Under the pieces are notes generated by a model. That model ran no database searches and had not been told where the DNA came from. It saw only the letters and a program-made list of their open reading frames with translations. From an uncultured Porphyromonadaceae bacterium (GTDB lineage: Bacteria > Bacteroidota > Bacteroidia > Bacteroidales > Muribaculaceae), in contig CANSRU010000019.1 in the NCBI GenBank assembly GCA_947649495.1, positions 1 through 33,977 of the forward strand: 33,977 bases of DNA, in the 5' to 3' direction. Made by a program: the position numbers and the translations under genes. Of the stretch, positions 30,518 through 33,977 are shown in pieces (positions within the stretch are counted from its first letter, which is position 1; each line of letters begins with the position of its first letter).

Positions 30518-30549
30518 CAAAGGTATATACTATTTCGCTAACTGCCAAA
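30518..30549 (-). promoter_or_regulatory. Promoter of the cobalamin operon
   Basis: On the minus strand TTTG (30549-30546) is followed by a 20-bp spacer and TACCTTTG (30525-30518), an exact TTTG / N20 / TAnnTTTG Bacteroidota promoter. Transcription would start near 30510, just before the riboswitch. The -33 box lies 5 bp before the divergent histidine kinase ATG. Confidence 0.8.
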
Positions 30550-30553
30550 CCAC

Positions 30554-31786
30554 ATGCATGCAATATATGCGGGGCATGGACGTTTAACTATTGTGAATAT
30601 CTACGACATCCGACGTTACGGCACCGTGGCCTTTCTGTTCGCCTCCATAGTAGTGGTGGCGGTGTTCCTCTATTTCTCCAACTCGCTCGTGAAAGATCTC
30701 GCGGCTCAGGAGCGGGCACGCATGCAGATATGGGCCGGAGCCACCAAGCAGATTGTCAATGCCGGCAACGGCGCTGCCGACGGCACCGACATAGATTTCC
30801 TTCTGAGCATAATCGAGGCCAACACCAGTATCCCGGTAATGCTCACCGACGACAACGGCAACATTGTGCTTCACCGCAATTTCAGGCTTCCGGCTCCGGC
30901 CGATTCCTCCAATCCGCTTGAGATAAACGAGGAGAATGCCCGGTTCCTTCTGGAGAAACTGAGCGACATGCGCCGCACAACCAATGTGATAGACATTGAG
31001 ATAGACAGCGACATAACCCAGCATCTCTACTACGAGGACTCCACCCTACTGCGCAATCTGAGCCTATACCCTTACGTGCAGCTCATAGTGATGGCTGCAT
31101 TCGTCATGGTGGTGTATTTCGCCGTTACCTCATCCAAGAAAGCTGAACAGAACAAAGTGTGGGTCGGTCTGTCGAAAGAGACGGCACACCAGCTCGGCAC
31201 CCCAATCTCGTCGCTTATGGCATGGATAGAGCTGATGCGCGATTCCGATGCCGACCCCGAGATGGTGGAGGAGATGGACAAGGATGTGAAGCGTCTGTCC
31301 ACCATAGCCTCGCGTTTCTCCAAGATTGGTTCGCAACCCAACATGGAATCCACCGACCTGAATGAGGTAGTGGGGCGCTCGGTCTCGTATATGTCCTCGC
31401 GCATATCCTCGCGCATAGACCTGTCGGTGCATCTCTCTCCCGAAGCACTTACAGTATCAATGTCGGCACCGCTCATCGAGTGGGTGATGGAAAATCTCAT
31501 AAAGAATGCCGTGGATGCCATGGAGGCCCGTGGCAGCATAACCGTAACCACCTTCGCCGACCATGGAATGGCTGTGGTGCTCGTCAAGGACACAGGCAAG
31601 GGAATGACAAGGAAAATGCGCAAGGAGGTGTTCCGCGCCGGATACACCACCAAGAAGCGCGGATGGGGACTTGGACTGACCCTCGCCCGCCGCATAGTGG
31701 AGCAATACCATGGCGGCCGGATTTTCGTGAGCGAGTCTGAACCGGGAGCGGGCACCACATTCCGAATCCAACTGCCACTTGCCTGA
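30554..31786 (+). CDS. Membrane sensor histidine kinase
   Basis: This is a two-component sensor kinase with unknown signal. From the ATG at 30554 it is 410 aa. TM1 is about 24-42, an extracytoplasmic sensor region about 43-170, TM2 about 173-192. A histidine phosphoacceptor helix follows with ETAHQLGTPISSL (H212). The ATPase domain has the N box ENLIKNAVDAM (313-323), G1 DTGKGM (346-351) and G2 GWGLGL (370-375). A GTG at 30593 is an alternative start that keeps TM1 and would clear the promoter of the divergent operon. No response regulator lies nearby, so its partner is elsewhere. The HAD gene follows after 2 bp. Confidence 0.9.
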   Translation: MHAIYAGHGRLTIVNIYDIRRYGTVAFLFASIVVVAVFLYFSNSLVKDLAAQERARMQIWAGATKQIVNAGNGAADGTDIDFLLSIIEANTSIPVMLTDDNGNIVLHRNFRLPAPADSSNPLEINEENARFLLEKLSDMRRTTNVIDIEIDSDITQHLYYEDSTLLRNLSLYPYVQLIVMAAFVMVVYFAVTSSKKAEQNKVWVGLSKETAHQLGTPISSLMAWIELMRDSDADPEMVEEMDKDVKRLSTIASRFSKIGSQPNMESTDLNEVVGRSVSYMSSRISSRIDLSVHLSPEALTVSMSAPLIEWVMENLIKNAVDAMEARGSITVTTFADHGMAVVLVKDTGKGMTRKMRKEVFRAGYTTKKRGWGLGLTLARRIVEQYHGGRIFVSESEPGAGTTFRIQLPLA

Positions 31787-31788
31787 AC

Positions 31789-32625
31789 ATGCCTATGCGT
31801 AATCTTTTCATATCCGACCTCGACGGCACGCTGCTCAACACCCGCAGTCTGGTATCAGCCGCCTCAGCCGAAATAATAACCTCGCTCTCAAAAGCGGGAG
31901 CCCTGATATCGATAGCCACGGCGCGTACTCCCGCCACTGTAGACCTCCTGCTCACTGACACATTCACCACTCCTCCCGCCATAGTGATGACAGGAGCGGC
32001 AATGTGGGACCGCCACACACGCCGCTACTGCGATGTGATAGCCATACCAGAGGCTACCGCCACGCACATCATAGGGTGCTGCACTGAGGGCGGCCTTAAT
32101 CCATTCATATATAATATAGGTGATGACGGTGTGATTGACACCCGCTTCTACGGAATTCCGTCGCAGGCCGAACGGCACTTCATAGCCGGCCGCAGCAATC
32201 TGCCTCTGAAACGGATGCACCTCATGGGCGACACACCGGCGGAGCTTCACGGCGAGCCGGTGCTCATCTTCGCCCTTGGCCCCACGGAGCGCATAGAGCG
32301 TGTGGCTTCGCAGCTTCGCCTTGCCGGACATTGCTCCGTATCGAGCTATCCCGACATCTTCGACCCCGCCACAGCTTATCTCGAAGTTTTTGCCTTTGGC
32401 GTATCGAAGGCAGCGGCTGTAAGAAAACTTAAAGAACGTCTGAATGCCGACCGACTGACCGTGTTCGGCGACAATCTCAACGACCTGCCCATGATGGCCG
32501 TGGCCGATGTGGCCGTGGCTGTGGCCAACGCCATGCCGCAGGTGCGCGAGGCAGCCGACATAGTGATTGGCGCCAACGACACCGATTCCGTGGCCCGGTA
32601 TATGCTGGAGCATGCCGGAGTTTAG
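31789..32625 (+). CDS. HAD-superfamily Cof-type phosphatase
   Basis: This is a probable sugar-phosphate or nucleotide phosphatase with a C2-type cap. The 278-aa product has motif I DLDGTLL with nucleophile D10 and acid D12, motif II near SIATART (41-47), the motif III lysine in VSKAAAV (K207) and motif IV GDNLNDLPMM (227-236, D228 and D232). The insertion between motifs II and III is the size of a Cof/YbiV-type cap. It starts 2 bp after the histidine kinase and is probably cotranscribed with it. The substrate cannot be read from sequence. Confidence 0.9.
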   Translation: MPMRNLFISDLDGTLLNTRSLVSAASAEIITSLSKAGALISIATARTPATVDLLLTDTFTTPPAIVMTGAAMWDRHTRRYCDVIAIPEATATHIIGCCTEGGLNPFIYNIGDDGVIDTRFYGIPSQAERHFIAGRSNLPLKRMHLMGDTPAELHGEPVLIFALGPTERIERVASQLRLAGHCSVSSYPDIFDPATAYLEVFAFGVSKAAAVRKLKERLNADRLTVFGDNLNDLPMMAVADVAVAVANAMPQVREAADIVIGANDTDSVARYMLEHAGV

Positions 32626-32634
32626 AGCCGGGGG

Positions 32635-33360
32635 TCAGAACAGCACCCTCAGGACATCGAGCGACTTCAGCGAGCCCAATGCGGCATAATGAAGCGAGTA
32701 ATAGGCCAATATACCGTCGAGAGTGGCATTGCGCTCGGCACGGGTCAGCCGGAACCGATGCATGTTACCATAGTTCATGCGGCTGAGCAGCGCCACCGAA
32801 CCGGCGGCATCGCCCGTAAGATAATTGCTATGCATAGGCACCGACATCCGGTAGCAGCCGTCGCGCATGTCAAACACCGCTCCCTCCCTGCATCCCGACA
32901 CATCCGGCTCAATGCCCAGAAACCGCCCCAACCCGAAAAGGAAGCATAGATGAAAATTGGCTGTCTCCCTCGGCTCGCGCCCATCGAGAGCAGCCACCGA
33001 GCCGGCTATGTAGTCAAACAGAAGTTCGTCGGGCGCACCCTCGCGCAACAGCGCGTCGAGCACCTCGGCCACAAACAGCGCCACAGCATTCTTTACCGGA
33101 TGACAGCCTATGCCGTGGAGAGCCCTTATGGCTCTCGGCTCGTGCATCAGATGCACATCCCTGCCCGGCTTCATGTCGGCCACACACTCCACCAGTCCCA
33201 GCGGCATGAGCAAAGCCCTGCGGCGCGCTGCCTCCCTGCCGGCCCCGGCGGGGATGGCAAACGCCACCCTCCCCGCCTCGCGGCTGTAGGCCGTGAGTAT
33301 TGAATGGCGGTCGCTGTGACGTATGGTGCGCAAAGCCACTATATGGAGTATCTGTTTCAT
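32635..33360 (-). CDS. recO: DNA repair protein RecO
   Basis: RecO helps load RecA onto SSB-coated single-stranded DNA in the RecFOR pathway. The 241-aa product has an N-terminal OB-fold with ILHIVALRTIRHSDRHSILTAYSREAGRVAF spread over residues 4-34, and a helical C-terminal domain (about 85-235) including AVALFVAEVLDALLREG and FHLCFLFGLGRFLGIEPD. Bacteroidota RecO lacks the full cysteine set seen in some other groups. It converges on the HAD gene with a 9-bp gap. The ATG at 33360 is the only reasonable start. Confidence 0.92.
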   Translation of the reverse strand: MKQILHIVALRTIRHSDRHSILTAYSREAGRVAFAIPAGAGREAARRRALLMPLGLVECVADMKPGRDVHLMHEPRAIRALHGIGCHPVKNAVALFVAEVLDALLREGAPDELLFDYIAGSVAALDGREPRETANFHLCFLFGLGRFLGIEPDVSGCREGAVFDMRDGCYRMSVPMHSNYLTGDAAGSVALLSRMNYGNMHRFRLTRAERNATLDGILAYYSLHYAALGSLKSLDVLRVLF

Positions 33361-33390
33361 TTTCGGCTACATATTCCAATGGTCTAACCA

Positions 33391-33398
33391 CAAAAATA
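33391..33398 (-). promoter_or_regulatory. Possible -7 promoter box for recO
   Basis: On the minus strand TATTTTTG (33398-33391) matches TAnnTTTG and lies 30 bp before the recO ATG. No TTG is found 19-21 bp upstream, so support is partial. Confidence 0.35.
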
Positions 33399-33429
33399 CA
33401 ACAATTTTCACACAATTTTATTGATTTTC

Positions 33430-33460
33430 TTGCGTAAACGAAAAAAACAGGCTATATTTG
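33430..33460 (+). promoter_or_regulatory. Promoter for tRNA-Glu and rpsT
   Basis: TTG (33430-33432), a 20-bp spacer and TATATTTG (33453-33460) followed by C fit the Bacteroidota TTG / TAnnTTTG promoter. The start would fall about 25 bp before tRNA-Glu, giving a short tRNA 5' leader. It lies between divergent recO and the tRNA. Confidence 0.75.
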
Positions 33461-33491
33461 CACTCGCTTTTGAGCGCAATATGCTCAGAAC

Positions 33492-33563
33492 GGCCCATTC
33501 GTCTATCGGTTAGGACGCAAGATTTTCATTCTTGAAAGAGGAGTTCGATTCTCCTATGGGCTA
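33492..33563 (+). tRNA. tRNA-Glu (TTC), copy 1
   Basis: Complete 72-nt cloverleaf. The acceptor GGCCCAT pairs with ATGGGCT, the anticodon loop TTTTCAT carries TTC (glutamate), and the T arm contains GTTCGATTC. The 3' CCA is not encoded, unlike tRNA-Thr and tRNA-Trp in this window. An identical copy begins at 33924 after rpsT. Confidence 0.96.
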
Positions 33564-33600
33564 CAAATTAATGAAACAATACTAAGAACATATTAAAGCA

Positions 33601-33858
33601 ATGGCAAACCATAAATCATCGCTTAAAAGAATTCGTCAGACTGCATCACGCAGACTTCGTAACCGCTACTACGCCAAAACCGCACGCAACACCGTGCGCA
33701 AATTCCGCAAACTCACCGACAAGGCTGAGGCTGAAGTGGCTTTGGTAAAGGTTACAAAAATGCTCGATCAATTGGCTGCCAAGAAGACCATCTCCAAGAA
33801 CAAGGCATCTAACTTGAAGAGCAAGCTCGCCCGCCACACCAACAAACTTGGTGCATAA
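33601..33858 (+). CDS. rpsT: 30S ribosomal protein S20
   Basis: S20 is a helical protein bound to the 5' and 3' minor domains of 16S rRNA. The 85-aa product has the family N-terminus [21 protein letters not shown] and the basic helical [10 protein letters not shown] segment. The C-terminal part ends in the [16 protein letters not shown] region. It is sandwiched between two identical tRNA-Glu genes and probably transcribed with them from the promoter before copy 1. Confidence 0.97.
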   Translation: MANHKSSLKRIRQTASRRLRNRYYAKTARNTVRKFRKLTDKAEAEVALVKVTKMLDQLAAKKTISKNKASNLKSKLARHTNKLGA

Positions 33859-33923
33859 CACGGTCGCGAGACGCAGCGCAGCCCCATTAAAAGGCAGCGC
33901 GGCTTGACCAAGATTACTTCCGA

Positions 33924-33977
33924 GGCCCATTCGTCTATCGGTTAGGACGCAAGATTTTCATTCTTGAAAGAGGAGTT
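33924..33977 (+). tRNA. tRNA-Glu (TTC), copy 2, cut by the window end
   Basis: The 54 visible bases are identical to the first 54 bases of the tRNA-Glu at 33492. They cover the acceptor 5' strand, D arm, anticodon arm with TTC, and the start of the T arm. The rest lies beyond the window. Confidence 0.93.

Noticed and set aside
30256-30921. 221-aa + strand open frame across the riboswitch and kinase start
   Set aside because: Its first part is the complement of the riboswitch core, and its second part is the kinase gene out of frame.
33859-33923. GC-rich repeat after rpsT as a terminator
   Set aside because: GCAGCGCAGCC and GCAGCGCGGCT are direct, not inverted, repeats, so they do not fold into a terminator stem.

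Overview
The window reads as chromosomal DNA from a Bacteroidota bacterium, order Bacteroidales. A Muribaculaceae- or Porphyromonadaceae-like gut lineage is my inference. The evidence is: promoters of the TTTG / TAnnTTTG type in place of -35/-10 boxes; almost no Shine-Dalgarno sequences; a tRNA-tuf-tRNA-Trp-secE-nusG-rplKAJL-rpoBC order; a BtuB/BtuG-type TonB-dependent uptake operon; and proteins ending in type IX secretion (T9SS) sorting domains.

Layout. 1-12.8 kb is the translation/transcription core: the end of tRNA-Thr, tuf, tRNA-Trp, secE, nusG, rplK, rplA, rplJ, rplL, rpoB and rpoC, all on +, with hairpins at the joints (after tuf, nusG-rplK, rplL-rpoB) and a strong terminator after rpoC. 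12.9-18.4 kb (+) holds a CsdA/DeaD-type RNA helicase, a secreted DUF3256-like protein joined to xseA-xseB (exonuclease VII), and a secreted alpha/beta hydrolase. 18.4-19.7 kb (-) is a secreted M64-type metallopeptidase.

19.8-30.5 kb (-) is the most interesting part. A clear cobalamin riboswitch with its own promoter precedes five tightly packed genes: a BtuB-like TonB-dependent receptor; a BtuG-like surface lipoprotein beta-propeller; a second lipoprotein (PKD-like domain plus a corrinoid-locus domain); a 590-aa propeller protein with a T9SS-type tail; and a 1376-aa multidomain protein with a T9SS tail. The last two look like T9SS-exported counterparts of the two lipoproteins. The operon therefore appears to encode its surface binding modules twice, once lipid-anchored and once T9SS-exported. 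B12 levels would control all five genes through the riboswitch.

30.5-34.0 kb holds a sensor histidine kinase without an adjacent response regulator, a HAD phosphatase in the same transcript, recO on the opposite strand, and rpsT flanked by two identical tRNA-Glu genes, the second cut by the window end. I saw no CRISPR array, insertion sequence, phage or conjugative gene. Most of the window is standard chromosomal content; the unusual biology is concentrated in the cobalamin operon.
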